DNA of 46,383 nucleotides from an uncultured Bacteroidales bacterium. GTDB lineage: Bacteria > Bacteroidota > Bacteroidia > Bacteroidales > UBA932. The stretch lies in NCBI GenBank assembly GCA_945870315.1, contig CAMBRR010000006.1, positions 1-46,383 on the forward strand, given 5' to 3'. The notes beneath the pieces were generated by a model that had not been told where the DNA came from, ran no database searches, and saw only the letters and a list, made by a program, of their open reading frames with translations. Both the position numbers and the translations under genes were made by a program. This document shows, in pieces, positions 23,684 through 32,751 of this stretch; the first letter of the stretch is position 1, and the number at the start of each line of letters is the position of its first letter.

Positions 23684-24844
23684 ATTTTTCTCAATCAGAC
23701 CGGCTACCATTGCCATATCGCATTTCTCAGGGGAGTATGCCTGAGGAAAGGCTATGCCTTCTCCAAGAAGTGTAAATCCGCTTTCAACAGCCTTCTCATT
23801 CAGAAGTTTGATGCTTGCTGCAGCCCAGGTATATGAACCGAAGGCGAAGAACTTCCTTCCCTTGACGAGCCTTGCAGCAGCTGCATCCATAAAGGATGCT
23901 ACAGGAGGAAAGATGCAGTTGTTGTAGGTCGGGGAACCCACTACGATGGTATTGTACTTGAACAGGTCTGCGATTGCTCCCGATTGTCCGAGGTCATCAG
24001 GATTGGAAACGCCGTTGCAAAGGTCGTGGATACCGTATGGAATGCCTCTTTTGTCAAGCTCCTCTGCAAGGGCTTTAGCAGCCTTGGCTGTATTGCCATA
24101 CATTGAACCATAGACTATGCATACGCCTTTTTCCGGTTCGTATCTGCTCAACTTATCATAAAGCGCCACCACTTTCCCGGCTTCTTCTTCCCATACAGGG
24201 CCGTGTGTAGAGCATATCCTGTGAATCGGCAGGGAGGATAGTTTCTTGAGAGCGGCCTGTACCGGGGCACCATATTTTCCCACTATGTTGGTGTAGTACC
24301 TGGTCATTTCTTCGCGATAATCCTCAAAGCAATTCCACTGCTCAACAGCCCCGAAAGTTCCGAATGCATCAGCGCTGAAGAGTGTGTTTTCTGCTTCATA
24401 CCAAGTTACCATCACCTCCGGCCAGTGTACCATAGGAGCCATATAGAATGAAACAGAAGTCTCTCCAAGACAAAGTGTTTCGCCCTCCTTGACCGTCCTG
24501 ATTTCCCTGGCTGCAATCCCGTGGTAGCCTTCAATCATAGCAGCAGCCTTCTGGCTTGCAATTATTTCAACCTCAGGATAGGTGCTTCTGATAGAAGAAA
24601 TTACTCCGGAATGGTCAGGTTCCATATGGTTGACAATAAGGTAATCTATCTTCCTGTCACCAATCTCTTCCCTTATTTTCTGAAGGAACTCCTCCTCAAA
24701 ATCTTCCTCCACAGTGTCAATCAAGGCAACCTTTTCATCTACAATCAGATATGAATTGTATGTAACACCATAGGGGAGTGGCCAAAGGCCTTCAAATAAT
24801 TTCTTTTTCTTGTCGGTCACTCCGACGTACTTTATTCTACTCAT
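23678..24844 (-). CDS. fprA: Flavodiiron protein (FprA family A-type flavoprotein)
   Basis: Cytosolic 388-residue enzyme that reduces O2 to water and/or NO to N2O, protecting anaerobes. The metallo-beta-lactamase-like domain carries all six expected diiron ligands: His73, Glu75 and Asp77 in HMEPDHSG, His140 in MVHWPE, Asp159 in SADAFG and His214 in CSTHGP. The C-terminal flavodoxin domain has the FMN phosphate loop GSMYGNTAK (about 259-267) and the VVGSPTYNNCIFPPV segment. The in-frame extension to 24973 overlaps the upstream gene; the ATG at 24844 gives the usual length. It starts 5 bp after the DUF389 gene ends, so the two are co-transcribed. No rubredoxin partner is next to it. Confidence 0.95.
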   Translation of the reverse strand: MSRIKYVGVTDKKKKLFEGLWPLPYGVTYNSYLIVDEKVALIDTVEEDFEEEFLQKIREEIGDRKIDYLIVNHMEPDHSGVISSIRSTYPEVEIIASQKAAAMIEGYHGIAAREIRTVKEGETLCLGETSVSFYMAPMVHWPEVMVTWYEAENTLFSADAFGTFGAVEQWNCFEDYREEMTRYYTNIVGKYGAPVQAALKKLSSLPIHRICSTHGPVWEEEAGKVVALYDKLSRYEPEKGVCIVYGSMYGNTAKAAKALAEELDKRGIPYGIHDLCNGVSNPDDLGQSGAIADLFKYNTIVVGSPTYNNCIFPPVASFMDAAAARLVKGRKFFAFGSYTWAAASIKLLNEKAVESGFTLLGEGIAFPQAYSPEKCDMAMVAGLIEKNL

Positions 24845-24849
24845 AATTA

Positions 24850-26190
24850 TTATTCTGCTAATGGTATTAGTTCCACATTCTCGCTTGCAAGCCTGATTTT
24901 CAGCCATTCTGTCAGCCTTATCTTCTCTTCCTGTTTCAATTCTGTCGAGCATACCGGGATGGCGACGATGCAAGGATTCTGCATCAGGCTGTCCTTGACT
25001 ACGGAGGCCCCCTTGAGAAGATAGATTTTGCTTATCTGAGGATAACTGAGCGTTATTTCCTTTGTCAGTTGGACATATGGAATCTCATCCTCTTTCATCT
25101 TCTGGATTTCCTTCTGCAGACGCTCTATTTCAGCATCCTTCTTACCGAGTTCCGAATCAGTCCTTTCATAGATTCCTCTGATCAGGTCAACATCCGTATT
25201 TTCATTTCTGGATGTATGCTCGCTTATGATAATCTGATCCTCTTTCAACCCATATTCCTTTGCCTTTTCATAAAGGTTTGCCTTAAAGGTGGGATCGAGA
25301 CTTTCACCGGTAAAAAATAGTTCTATCTTTGACCCGTCGATATGTGAAATCCGGTAGTCGTAGATGATGCTTCCTCCGTTGTTCCTGTTTTCAGAGATGA
25401 ACTGTTCTGCCTTTTTCTCAAAGTTGGTCTGTTTGACCATATTGACGGCGGAAAGAATACTAGGAACTATGAAGATGATGATAAGAAGGGTGGAAATGGT
25501 CTTTGTCCTTTTGGCCAGCTTTTCATCGGTGAATTCCTTGGTGTGGAACCTCAAATACTTGACCATCACATAGGTTGCAAGGATGATGAAGATGCAGTTG
25601 ATTATGAAAAGATAGAGGGCGCCGATAAAATAACGGAGATTGCCGCTTGCAAGGCCGAAACCTGCCGTGCAGAGAGGCGGCATAAGGGCCGTGGCTATGG
25701 CTACTCCGGAGAATACCGTTCCTTTTTCCTTCCTGCTCTGCTCGAAGATGCCGGCAAGACCGCCGAAGAGGGCAATCAGGACATCGTAGATTGTGGGATT
25801 CGTCCTTGCAAGAAGCTCAGTCGGATTGGCAAGGCTAAGGGGAGTTATCAAGAAATAGATCAAGGATGCCACAAGGGAAATCCCCATCATTACAAGCAGG
25901 TTCTTCAAAGAGGCTTTCAGAAGGTCAAAGTCATTGATTCCCAGTCCTAAACCGATACCGAATATAGGTCCCATAAGTGGAGATATGAGCATTGCTCCAA
26001 TGATGACCGGAATGGAGTTTACGTTCAAACCTACTGATGCTATGATGATGGCGAAGGCAAGAATCCACGCATTGGGACCTTTGAAGGTAATGTTGCTCCT
26101 GATCGCTTTCTCGGCCGCCTCCGTATCGATGTGTTCGGATATGTTGCCTATGGATTTGATGTTATCTACAATAGAATTGAAAAATGCCAT
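24850..26190 (-). CDS. DUF389 integral membrane protein
   Basis: A 446-residue inner-membrane protein of the DUF389 family. Residues about 38-240 hold some six to eight transmembrane helices with the family motifs GLNVNSIPVIIGAMLISPLM (about 54-73), GLAGIFEQSRKEKG and IATALMPPLCTAGFG, and a further helix lies near 255. The C-terminal 190 residues are soluble, with a helical region rich in Glu/Lys (about 355-385). No enzymatic motif and no established function. The chosen ATG at 26190 follows a promoter element; the earlier TTG at 26220 overlaps it. Operon partner of the flavodiiron protein. Confidence 0.88.
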   Translation of the reverse strand: MAFFNSIVDNIKSIGNISEHIDTEAAEKAIRSNITFKGPNAWILAFAIIIASVGLNVNSIPVIIGAMLISPLMGPIFGIGLGLGINDFDLLKASLKNLLVMMGISLVASLIYFLITPLSLANPTELLARTNPTIYDVLIALFGGLAGIFEQSRKEKGTVFSGVAIATALMPPLCTAGFGLASGNLRYFIGALYLFIINCIFIILATYVMVKYLRFHTKEFTDEKLAKRTKTISTLLIIIFIVPSILSAVNMVKQTNFEKKAEQFISENRNNGGSIIYDYRISHIDGSKIELFFTGESLDPTFKANLYEKAKEYGLKEDQIIISEHTSRNENTDVDLIRGIYERTDSELGKKDAEIERLQKEIQKMKEDEIPYVQLTKEITLSYPQISKIYLLKGASVVKDSLMQNPCIVAIPVCSTELKQEEKIRLTEWLKIRLASENVELIPLAE

Positions 26191-26217
26191 AAATTGAAAT
26201 GATAAAAATATATTCTG

Positions 26218-26225
26218 CAAAATTA
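26218..26225 (-). promoter_or_regulatory. Putative -7 element for the DUF389-fprA operon
   Basis: The minus strand reads TAATTTTG (TAnnTTTG), 27 bp before the ATG at 26190. No clear -33 TTTG was found. Confidence 0.4.
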
Positions 26226-26270
26226 TAAAAAATATTACTAGGGGAAACTATTATTTGAGGATTACTAATA

Positions 26271-26300
26271 TTGGTGGTTATATAAAATTTTGTATTTTTG
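26271..26300 (+). promoter_or_regulatory. Promoter of glpKF
   Basis: TTGG at 26271-26274 and TATTTTTG at 26293-26300, with an 18-bp spacer, fit the Bacteroidota -33/-7 pattern. The glpK ATG is 26 bp downstream. Confidence 0.55.
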
Positions 26301-26326
26301 AGGTTCATTAAAACCAATAACAATAT

Positions 26327-27814
26327 ATGGACCAGTATATACTTGCTCTCGACCAGGGAACCAGCAGCTCGAGAGCGATTGTTTTTGACAGGAAAGGGAC
26401 ACCGGTTGCCGTCAGTCAAAAGGAATTTACCCAGTATTTTCCCCAGCCAGGCTGGGTTGAGCACAATCCTATGGAAATATGGTCATCCCAGGCATCAGTC
26501 ATTGCAGAGGCCATCAGCTCCATCGGCATCAATGGAAAGAATCTGGCAGCGATAGGAATAACCAATCAGAGAGAGACTACCATCGTGTGGGATGCCAAGA
26601 CAGGAGCGCCTGTATATAACGCCATCGTATGGCAGGACAGAAGAACATCTGAGTACTGCGATTCTCTCAAGGACCAGGGCTTGACTGACTTCATCAGATC
26701 CAAGACAGGCTTGATAATCGATGCATATTTCAGCGCGACCAAGATAAGATGGATTCTGGAGAATGTTCCCGGAGCAAGGAGCAGGGCAGAGGCTGGGGAA
26801 CTCCGTTTCGGAACAGTGGATTCCTGGCTGGTCTGGATGCTCACGGGAGGAGATGTTCACGTGACAGATGTCAGCAATGCTTCCAGGACAATGCTTTTCA
26901 ACATCCATTCCCTCAAGTGGGATGAAGAATTGCTCGACCTGTTCGGCATTCCATCTTCGATGATGCCTCAGGTCAAATCCTCCAGCGAAATATATGGACA
27001 TACGAGGACTACTCTTTTTGCCCACAAGGTCCCTGTTGCAGGAATTGCGGGAGACCAGCAGGCTGCTCTTTTTGGACAGATGTGTATAGAACCGGGGTCG
27101 GTCAAGAATACCTATGGCACCGGCTGCTTCCTGCTGATGAACAGCGGTACCAAGCCGATTCTCTCGAAGAACAGCCTTCTTACGACAATAGCCTGGAAGA
27201 TTGGCGATACTGTCAATTATGCCCTGGAAGGCAGCATCTTTGTGGCGGGCTCTGTGGTGCAGTGGCTGCGTGACGGACTCGGCATCATCAATTCTTCCTC
27301 CGAGGTGGAAGCCCTTGCCGCTAACGTTCCGGACAATGGCGGAGTCTATTTCGTTCCTGCCCTCACCGGTCTTGGAGCACCGTATTGGGACCAGTATGCG
27401 AAGGGATGCATAAGTGGCTTGACCAGGGGCACAACCGCGGCCCATATTGCCAGGGCTGCTCTCGAAGGCATAGCTTTCCAGACTATGGACATAGTGGAGG
27501 CTATGAAAAGGGATGCCGGAGTGGATTTGAAAGAACTTAAGGTGGACGGCGGGGCCTCCAGGAACAATCTTCTGATGCAGTTCCAGGCTAATGTTCTGTC
27601 TACCAATGTAATCCGCCCGAAGGTTACGGAGACCACCGCTCTGGGAGCGGCCTATCTGGCAGGACTTGCAGTCGGATATTGGGAAAGTATCGAAGCTGTC
27701 AAGCAGCAGTGGCAGGAGGATGTATTGTTCTCGCCTACCATCTCCTCAGATGAGGCTGCGGCTTTGAAGGACGCCTGGAAAGAGGCTGTCGGCAGAACTT
27801 TGGCAAAGAAATAA
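26327..27814 (+). CDS. glpK: Glycerol kinase
   Basis: Phosphorylates glycerol to sn-glycerol-3-phosphate in the cytosol (495 residues; E. coli GlpK has 502). FGGY kinase fold: N-terminal [15 protein letters not shown] with the ATP-binding loop, [10 protein letters not shown] near 83-92 containing the glycerol-binding Arg-Glu, [13 protein letters not shown] with the catalytic-type Asp near 243, and [12 protein letters not shown] near 262-273. The C-terminal domain has [16 protein letters not shown]. Followed by glpF, so glycerol uptake and trapping are co-expressed. No glpD or glpR in the window. The last codons take part in a 16-bp tandem repeat that continues past the stop. Confidence 0.97.
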   Translation: MDQYILALDQGTSSSRAIVFDRKGTPVAVSQKEFTQYFPQPGWVEHNPMEIWSSQASVIAEAISSIGINGKNLAAIGITNQRETTIVWDAKTGAPVYNAIVWQDRRTSEYCDSLKDQGLTDFIRSKTGLIIDAYFSATKIRWILENVPGARSRAEAGELRFGTVDSWLVWMLTGGDVHVTDVSNASRTMLFNIHSLKWDEELLDLFGIPSSMMPQVKSSSEIYGHTRTTLFAHKVPVAGIAGDQQAALFGQMCIEPGSVKNTYGTGCFLLMNSGTKPILSKNSLLTTIAWKIGDTVNYALEGSIFVAGSVVQWLRDGLGIINSSSEVEALAANVPDNGGVYFVPALTGLGAPYWDQYAKGCISGLTRGTTAAHIARAALEGIAFQTMDIVEAMKRDAGVDLKELKVDGGASRNNLLMQFQANVLSTNVIRPKVTETTALGAAYLAGLAVGYWESIEAVKQQWQEDVLFSPTISSDEAAALKDAWKEAVGRTLAKK

Positions 27815-27846
27815 ATTGGCAAAGAAATTAATTGACAAAGAAATAA
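27799..27846. repeat. Three imperfect 16-bp tandem repeats across the glpK stop and the glpK-glpF spacer
   Basis: Units TTTGGCAAAGAAATAA (27799-27814), ATTGGCAAAGAAATTA (27815-27830) and ATTGACAAAGAAATAA (27831-27846) differ by only a few bases. The first ends with the glpK stop codon TAA. The other two fill the spacer and so look like copies of the glpK 3' end. As the unit is 16 bp the copies fall in different frames. Confidence 0.88.
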
Positions 27847-27860
27847 ATCTAAAACATATA

Positions 27861-28595
27861 ATGATGACACTATTTACTAAATGTTTGTTCGAATTTATCG
27901 GAACTCTTGTCCTTATTCTTCTTGGTGACGGAGTGGTGGCATCCAGTTGTCTTGACAAGTCCAAGGGAAAGGGCGCTGGATGGGTTGTGATAACGATGGG
28001 ATGGGGATTTGCCGTGATGTGCGGAGTCTTTATAGCAGGGCCTTATTCAGGAGCCCATCTGAACCCGGCAGTCAGCCTCGGACTTGCCATTGCAGGTCAT
28101 TTTGACTGGGCTCTTGTGCTTCCATATACCATTGCCCAGTTGCTCGGCGGTTTTGCCGGAGCCCTTCTGGTTTACTTTTTTTATAAAGACCATTTCGATG
28201 CGACTGATGATGCTGACACCAAACTGGGTGTTTTCTGCACAATGCCAGCGATAGACAACAGCTGGCGCAATTTCTTCTGCGAATTTGTCGGAACCTGGCT
28301 TCTTGTTTTTGTCATTGTGCTTTTCAGCCACTCTGAGAATACTCCTGAAATTGGAATGGGAAGTATGGGCGCCTTTCCTGTAACCATGCTTATTATGTCC
28401 ATCGGTATGTCACTTGGTGGCGCTACCGGTTATGCCATCAATCCTGCGAGGGATCTCGCGCCGAGACTAGCCCATTGCCTGCTGCCTATTCGCGGAAAAA
28501 GGGACAGCGGTTGGAAATACTCCTGGGTTCCCGTTGCCGGTCCTCTGCTTGGAGCCGCCTTCGCTGCATTGACACATATCCTGATATTATCCTGA
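27861..28595 (+). CDS. glpF: Glycerol uptake facilitator (aquaglyceroporin)
   Basis: Inner-membrane channel of the MIP family (244 residues) for passive glycerol uptake. Two half-helix motifs are present: HLNPAVSLG (about 64-72) and INPARDLAPRLA (about 193-204). The Asp after the second NPAR is typical of glycerol-conducting members rather than water-only aquaporins. Six transmembrane helices and the two re-entrant loops can be traced. The frame is open from a TTG at 27816, but that part consists of the tandem repeat, so I take the ATG at 27861 (27864 is equally possible). Operon with glpK. Confidence 0.95.
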   Translation: MMTLFTKCLFEFIGTLVLILLGDGVVASSCLDKSKGKGAGWVVITMGWGFAVMCGVFIAGPYSGAHLNPAVSLGLAIAGHFDWALVLPYTIAQLLGGFAGALLVYFFYKDHFDATDDADTKLGVFCTMPAIDNSWRNFFCEFVGTWLLVFVIVLFSHSENTPEIGMGSMGAFPVTMLIMSIGMSLGGATGYAINPARDLAPRLAHCLLPIRGKRDSGWKYSWVPVAGPLLGAAFAALTHILILS

Positions 28596-28628
28596 TACAC
28601 AATCCTGAAATTCTAATTCCGATGCCAT

Positions 28629-30296
28629 ATGGTCAAGATTCGTTGCATAAATACTGGAACTACCGTGTCCTTCCCGGAAGGGACGAGCCTTCTGGATATG
28701 ATAGATTCCTTTGATTTTCCTCGCCCTTATCCAATCCTGTCAGCCAAGGTCAATAACGTGGGACAGGGACTGAAGTACAGAGCATTCAATAATCGCGATG
28801 TTGAATTCCTGGATTACCGTTCATATGCAGGACGTAGCGTCTATTGCCGTTCTCTGTGCTTTCTTTTGTGCAAGGCTGCGAAGGATTTGTATCCCGGATG
28901 CAAGATTATTTTGAGAAGGCCAATCTCCAAAGGCTATTTCTGCTCTATAAGCAAGCAAGATGGGACTGTTTTCTCCGAAGATGACCTTACGGCAGTAAGA
29001 GACAGAATGAATGAGATTGTACAGAAGGACATTCCTTTCAGAAGACACGAAGTCAGACTTGACGAAGCCATTGAACTGTTTTCATCCCTCGGATATTCCG
29101 ACAAGGTGAAACTGCTTCAGACTTCCTCTGATGTGTATGTGAACTACTATACGCTTGAGGATACTCCTGACTATTATTATGATGCCTTGGTAGCAAGCAC
29201 GGGATATCTGAAAGTCTGGAGCCTGACATCCTACCGCGGAGGTCTTCTTTTGCGAGTGCCGGACCGTCATCATCCTGAGCAACTTGCTCCTTTCGTGGAG
29301 CAGCCCAAGACCTTCGACGTGTTCTCCGAGAGCCTGAAATGGAACAAGATAATGGGACTTGACAATGCAGGAGACGTCAATTTGGCCTGCCATAGGGGAG
29401 AGGCTCCCGATTTGATCAAGGTTGCAGAAGCTCTTCAGGAAAAGAAGATTGTGAAGATTGCCGAGGAGATAGAAGAAAGGATGGCCGACAAGGAGAATCC
29501 TCTGAAACTGGTTCTGATAACAGGCCCGAGCAGCAGTGGAAAGTCAACTTTTTGCAAAAGGCTCAGCATCCAGTTGAAGGCCTGCGGCATCAAGCCCATA
29601 TCCTTCTCGACAGACGACTATTTCGTGAACAGGCTGGACACGCCTCTGCTTGAGGACGGATCTTTTGATTTCGACAATTTCGATACCGTTGACCACGACT
29701 ATCTTCAGTCCGACGTACTCAAACTTCTGGACGGACAGACGGTAGATATTCCAGAATATAATTTTGTGACGGGAATGAGGGAATTCAATGGAAAGAAACT
29801 CAAACTTGAAGAGGGAACCATACTTCTGATAGAGGGAATCCACGCCCTGAATCCTATGCTTACCGACAAGATTCCGGAGCCTTTGAAATACCGCATTTTC
29901 ATCAATACCATCACCAGCATTTCTCTGGATGACCACAACTGCATTCCTACCAGCGACAACCGTCTCCTAAGGCGTATTATTCGTGATTATAAGAAGGGCG
30001 CTTTCTCCGCAAGGGAGTCCATCGCCAACTGGCCTAATGTCAGAAGGGCGGAGGTGAAGTGGATTTATCCATTCCAGGAAAATGCAGATGCCCTGTTCAA
30101 TTCTTCCTATATAGTGGAATTCCCCGTCATAAGACCATACGCCGAACAGATTCTTATGACCGTGCCAAAGAACTGTCCGGAGTATGCTGAGGCACACAGG
30201 CTCAAGAAATTCCTGAGCTATTTTGTGCCGGTATCTGATAAAGAAGTTCCTGCCACCTCCCTCCTCAGGGGATTCATAGGAGGCGGCAGTCTTTAG
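28629..30296 (+). CDS. Uridine kinase/phosphoribulokinase-type nucleoside kinase with TGS and tRNA-synthetase-like N-terminus
   Basis: Cytosolic 555-residue protein. The N-terminal part (about 1-60) resembles a TGS domain, and residues about 60-230 resemble the second additional domain of threonyl-tRNA synthetase, but without its His/Cys zinc pattern. The C-terminal half is a P-loop kinase of the uridine kinase/PRK family: Walker A GPSSSGKST at about 299-307, DDYF near 328, and EGIHALNP near 402. Family members phosphorylate nucleosides; the substrate of this combination is not established, and a role in sensing or regulation is possible. It follows glpF by 33 bp with no evident promoter between, so it may be part of the glp transcript. 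Confidence 0.85.
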   Translation: MVKIRCINTGTTVSFPEGTSLLDMIDSFDFPRPYPILSAKVNNVGQGLKYRAFNNRDVEFLDYRSYAGRSVYCRSLCFLLCKAAKDLYPGCKIILRRPISKGYFCSISKQDGTVFSEDDLTAVRDRMNEIVQKDIPFRRHEVRLDEAIELFSSLGYSDKVKLLQTSSDVYVNYYTLEDTPDYYYDALVASTGYLKVWSLTSYRGGLLLRVPDRHHPEQLAPFVEQPKTFDVFSESLKWNKIMGLDNAGDVNLACHRGEAPDLIKVAEALQEKKIVKIAEEIEERMADKENPLKLVLITGPSSSGKSTFCKRLSIQLKACGIKPISFSTDDYFVNRLDTPLLEDGSFDFDNFDTVDHDYLQSDVLKLLDGQTVDIPEYNFVTGMREFNGKKLKLEEGTILLIEGIHALNPMLTDKIPEPLKYRIFINTITSISLDDHNCIPTSDNRLLRRIIRDYKKGAFSARESIANWPNVRRAEVKWIYPFQENADALFNSSYIVEFPVIRPYAEQILMTVPKNCPEYAEAHRLKKFLSYFVPVSDKEVPATSLLRGFIGGGSL

Positions 30297-30317
30297 AAAA
30301 TTTCAAATCCTGACGGA

Positions 30318-32567
30318 TTATTCTGCGGCTTCATCGACGACCTCGGCTTCGGCTTCAACAGCAGCTTCAGCCGGGGTTGTTTCTTCTGTTACCTCTACCT
30401 TTTCTTTGTTGAAGCAAGGCAGAGGAGAAGGCAATTTTGCCCATGAGAGCAGGTTGGTCAGCCAGAGGGCTGCGACAACCACTGCCAGGCAGGCAATGGA
30501 TATGGTCCATTTCTTCCAGGTGGCCAATCCCTTCTTCGCATATGGATCCTTCAGCTGAAGTTTCGGGAATTTGGCTATGTCGGTAAGGGTCTCACCGAAC
30601 AGGATGCTGATTTTAGAGGAAGCATTGATGGCCCATCCGTTGGCATTGAGCAGAGGAGCGATGTTCCTGCGGCGGAGTTTCATCCAAGCCATTATCATTG
30701 CAGGTCCGGAAATCACGAGGATGATGCCGGCAAATGAAAGGATGAGCTGCCACCATTTCAGGGCAAATATTCCTTTTGCAAGAGATGCCAGAGCTGTACC
30801 AATCATACCCACAGCCATTCCCAAGGCAGCAAAGATACCTGCGAATTTTCCGATGTCGAAAGGCTGTGCTTCTGCCTTGGCCGCTCCGTCAGCCGGAACA
30901 TTGGCAGGTGCCGCATTGATTTTTTCAGTGGCTTCCTTCATTATCTTGCTGTCCTTCTCGGCAGCGTTCTTGTTGATGAGGTTTTCAATGGCTGTTGCCA
31001 TCCTCCTGTACGGAGACCAGAATGCCTGTGAGATGCTGATTGGATTGTCAATGATTTTTGTGATGACTGCATCCCATTCTGTGCCGGAATTGTCATAATA
31101 GATGGCATTCTTGCCTACGAACAGGTCTCCGATGTCTCCTACTGTCACGGCAGCCACTATCTGGAGCTTGCCTGCCTTGTCCTTGGCTGTGCAGTCGCAG
31201 TAGAGCAGATACATACCGCTGGACGGAGCCATAGTATTGTGTTTCCCCATATCCGCCACCTTCATACAGAAGTGGCAGGCTCTCTGGTCTATCAGAAGGG
31301 TACCGCACTGGAATACTGCCTTCAGTCCGGCCTTCTTGTCATAGAAATCCTGGAAGGTTACAAAGTTGCGGAGCAGTCTTGAAAAGTCGCGGAAGATGTG
31401 GAGGAACTTGTCCACAAGAGTGATGTCGTCAGCTTCTCCTTTCAAGGCAGCATCCTCTTCGACGAGAGCATCCAGGCTGGCCTTCCTGTTGTCTGCAAGA
31501 AATGCCCTGACAGCCTCTTCGCCCAGGGATTCAACCTGACATCCTGCTTTGGACGTCTTCCACTGGACATATGCGGCAATCTTGGTCCCGATGGCATTCC
31601 AATCCTCTTCGGAAAGAGTTTTCTTGCCTTTTTCAAGCGCAAATGTCCGGATTATCTGCATCTTTGCCTCCCACGCTGGGTTGATGCCGCTTTCGAGGTT
31701 GAGTTCACTCTTGGTGTCGATGTGGGCTAGAGGGTATGAAGCAATCTCGCAGGTCTTTTCTGTAAGGTTGTCTGCGCTGATGGCCTCGATGCGCCCTGTC
31801 TGGATATCAAGAGCTGCTGCACTTTCAGGAGAGAATGCAGCCAGCTTCGTGCGTACGAACCAGTCCTTCACCTTGGCATCCAGTTCGTTGTAGGCACCGA
31901 CAACCTTGTCCGTATCCTCTCCGAACGGGGCTTCAACCTTGGAGTCAAGCCATCCGGCATATGCCGCAAGATTGTCATAGAAGGCTGCAATCATTGCGGA
32001 ATCCACTCCAGGGGCTCCGCTTCTGTCCGTAACGGCAGTTGAAGTTGCAAGAATGGCTCTTATGACTGCTTTGTCTGCTTCCTCCAGCGGAGTGGCTTCC
32101 GTGATGATGCCGTCACCGTTGAACCTTGTGCTTGCAAAGATTGCTGCGCCGTCTGCTGTGTCCGCAATTGAAATAACCTCCGATTCCTTGTTAAGGTTGC
32201 CGAGAATCAGCTTTGCAGTCTTGTATATCTTTTCTCCGTCGGGGCTTTCTTTGATAATCTTGTCCAGATGGATGCTGTCACTGCCTTCAAGGATGAGGTC
32301 CTTGTCGGAAACAAGCCCAGTGATCCATTCTGCAGTTTTGATGATGTCGTTTACTCGGATTTTGCCGTCTCCATCGCAGTCAATCCATTTCAGGCTTCTT
32401 TCGTCTATTTCCAGTCCTGAGACAGGGCAGGAGAGAACGGTCCACATTTTCGGGTCCAGTTCGCTCAGGTGGGCAATGTCCTCACCTGAGGTTATCTTTA
32501 CTCTTGTGGAACCTCCAATATTCTCGAATTCCCACTTGTACTTCTGATCTTTCTTAATGAATTCCAT
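30318..32567 (-). CDS. EF-hand membrane protein of unknown function
   Basis: A 749-residue protein that I do not recognise functionally. No signal peptide. A complete 12-residue EF-hand loop stands at 63-74 (D-x-D-x-D-G-x-I-x-x-x-D), and a degenerate one at about 148-159 (RFNGDGII). A long, mostly helical region follows. At about 428-458 a cysteine/histidine cluster (CHFC, then H, then CDC) could bind a metal or redox centre. Two hydrophobic helices lie at about 575-635 and one at about 690-712, followed by a basic/acidic tail very rich in Glu and Ala. So the bulk is probably cytosolic and tethered to the inner membrane at its C-terminus, binding Ca2+ or a similar ion. It has its own promoter at 32624-32653 and stands alone. 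Convergent with the kinase gene. Confidence 0.7.
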   Translation of the reverse strand: MEFIKKDQKYKWEFENIGGSTRVKITSGEDIAHLSELDPKMWTVLSCPVSGLEIDERSLKWIDCDGDGKIRVNDIIKTAEWITGLVSDKDLILEGSDSIHLDKIIKESPDGEKIYKTAKLILGNLNKESEVISIADTADGAAIFASTRFNGDGIITEATPLEEADKAVIRAILATSTAVTDRSGAPGVDSAMIAAFYDNLAAYAGWLDSKVEAPFGEDTDKVVGAYNELDAKVKDWFVRTKLAAFSPESAAALDIQTGRIEAISADNLTEKTCEIASYPLAHIDTKSELNLESGINPAWEAKMQIIRTFALEKGKKTLSEEDWNAIGTKIAAYVQWKTSKAGCQVESLGEEAVRAFLADNRKASLDALVEEDAALKGEADDITLVDKFLHIFRDFSRLLRNFVTFQDFYDKKAGLKAVFQCGTLLIDQRACHFCMKVADMGKHNTMAPSSGMYLLYCDCTAKDKAGKLQIVAAVTVGDIGDLFVGKNAIYYDNSGTEWDAVITKIIDNPISISQAFWSPYRRMATAIENLINKNAAEKDSKIMKEATEKINAAPANVPADGAAKAEAQPFDIGKFAGIFAALGMAVGMIGTALASLAKGIFALKWWQLILSFAGIILVISGPAMIMAWMKLRRRNIAPLLNANGWAINASSKISILFGETLTDIAKFPKLQLKDPYAKKGLATWKKWTISIACLAVVVAALWLTNLLSWAKLPSPLPCFNKEKVEVTEETTPAEAAVEAEAEVVDEAAE

Positions 32568-32623
32568 TTGTTGTGATGTTTGGTTAGTTCTGTTTCATTG
32601 TCAAGGGTTTGACCTCGGACGTG

Positions 32624-32653
32624 CAAAAATACAATTTTTTCCATAAACGCAAA
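32624..32653 (-). promoter_or_regulatory. Promoter of the EF-hand protein gene
   Basis: On the minus strand TTTG (32650-32653) and TATTTTTG (32624-32631) are 18 bp apart. The -33 TTTG is formed by the end of the T-tract of the terminator just upstream, so terminator and promoter are fused. The ATG is about 57 bp downstream. Confidence 0.6.
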
Positions 32654-32678
32654 AACCTCGCATCACTGCGAGGTTTTT
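32651..32678. terminator. Rho-independent terminator (bidirectional)
   Basis: AAAAACCTCGC-ATCACT-GCGAGGTTTTT: a perfect six-base-pair GC-rich stem (CCTCGC/GCGAGG, 32656-32661 and 32668-32673), six-base loop, A-tract and T-tract on either side. On the minus strand it ends the transcript that starts near 32765. Confidence 0.85.
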
Positions 32679-32730
32679 CGGTTAGTTAGTAGTGTAGTGT
32701 ATTCCCTATTGGGATAATAATTATTAGTGG

Positions 32731-32751
32731 TTAGAAACGTCCAAAAGACAT
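32731..32751 (-). CDS. Possible six-codon leader ORF (MSFGRF)
   Basis: ATG TCT TTT GGA CGT TTC TAA within the candidate small transcript. The ATG lies in the 3' arm of a perfect seven-base-pair hairpin. Translation is unproven; a frame this short occurs often by chance. Reported for its position between a strong promoter and a terminator. Confidence 0.2.
   Translation of the reverse strand: MSFGRF

Noticed and set aside
26495..27445. A 316-codon open frame on the minus strand
   Set aside because: Antisense to glpK, which is full-length and has all its motifs; composition explains the open frame.
30306..30319. Hairpin AATCC-TGAC-GGATT between the kinase and EF-hand genes
   Set aside because: Only five base pairs and no T-tract; too weak to call a terminator.
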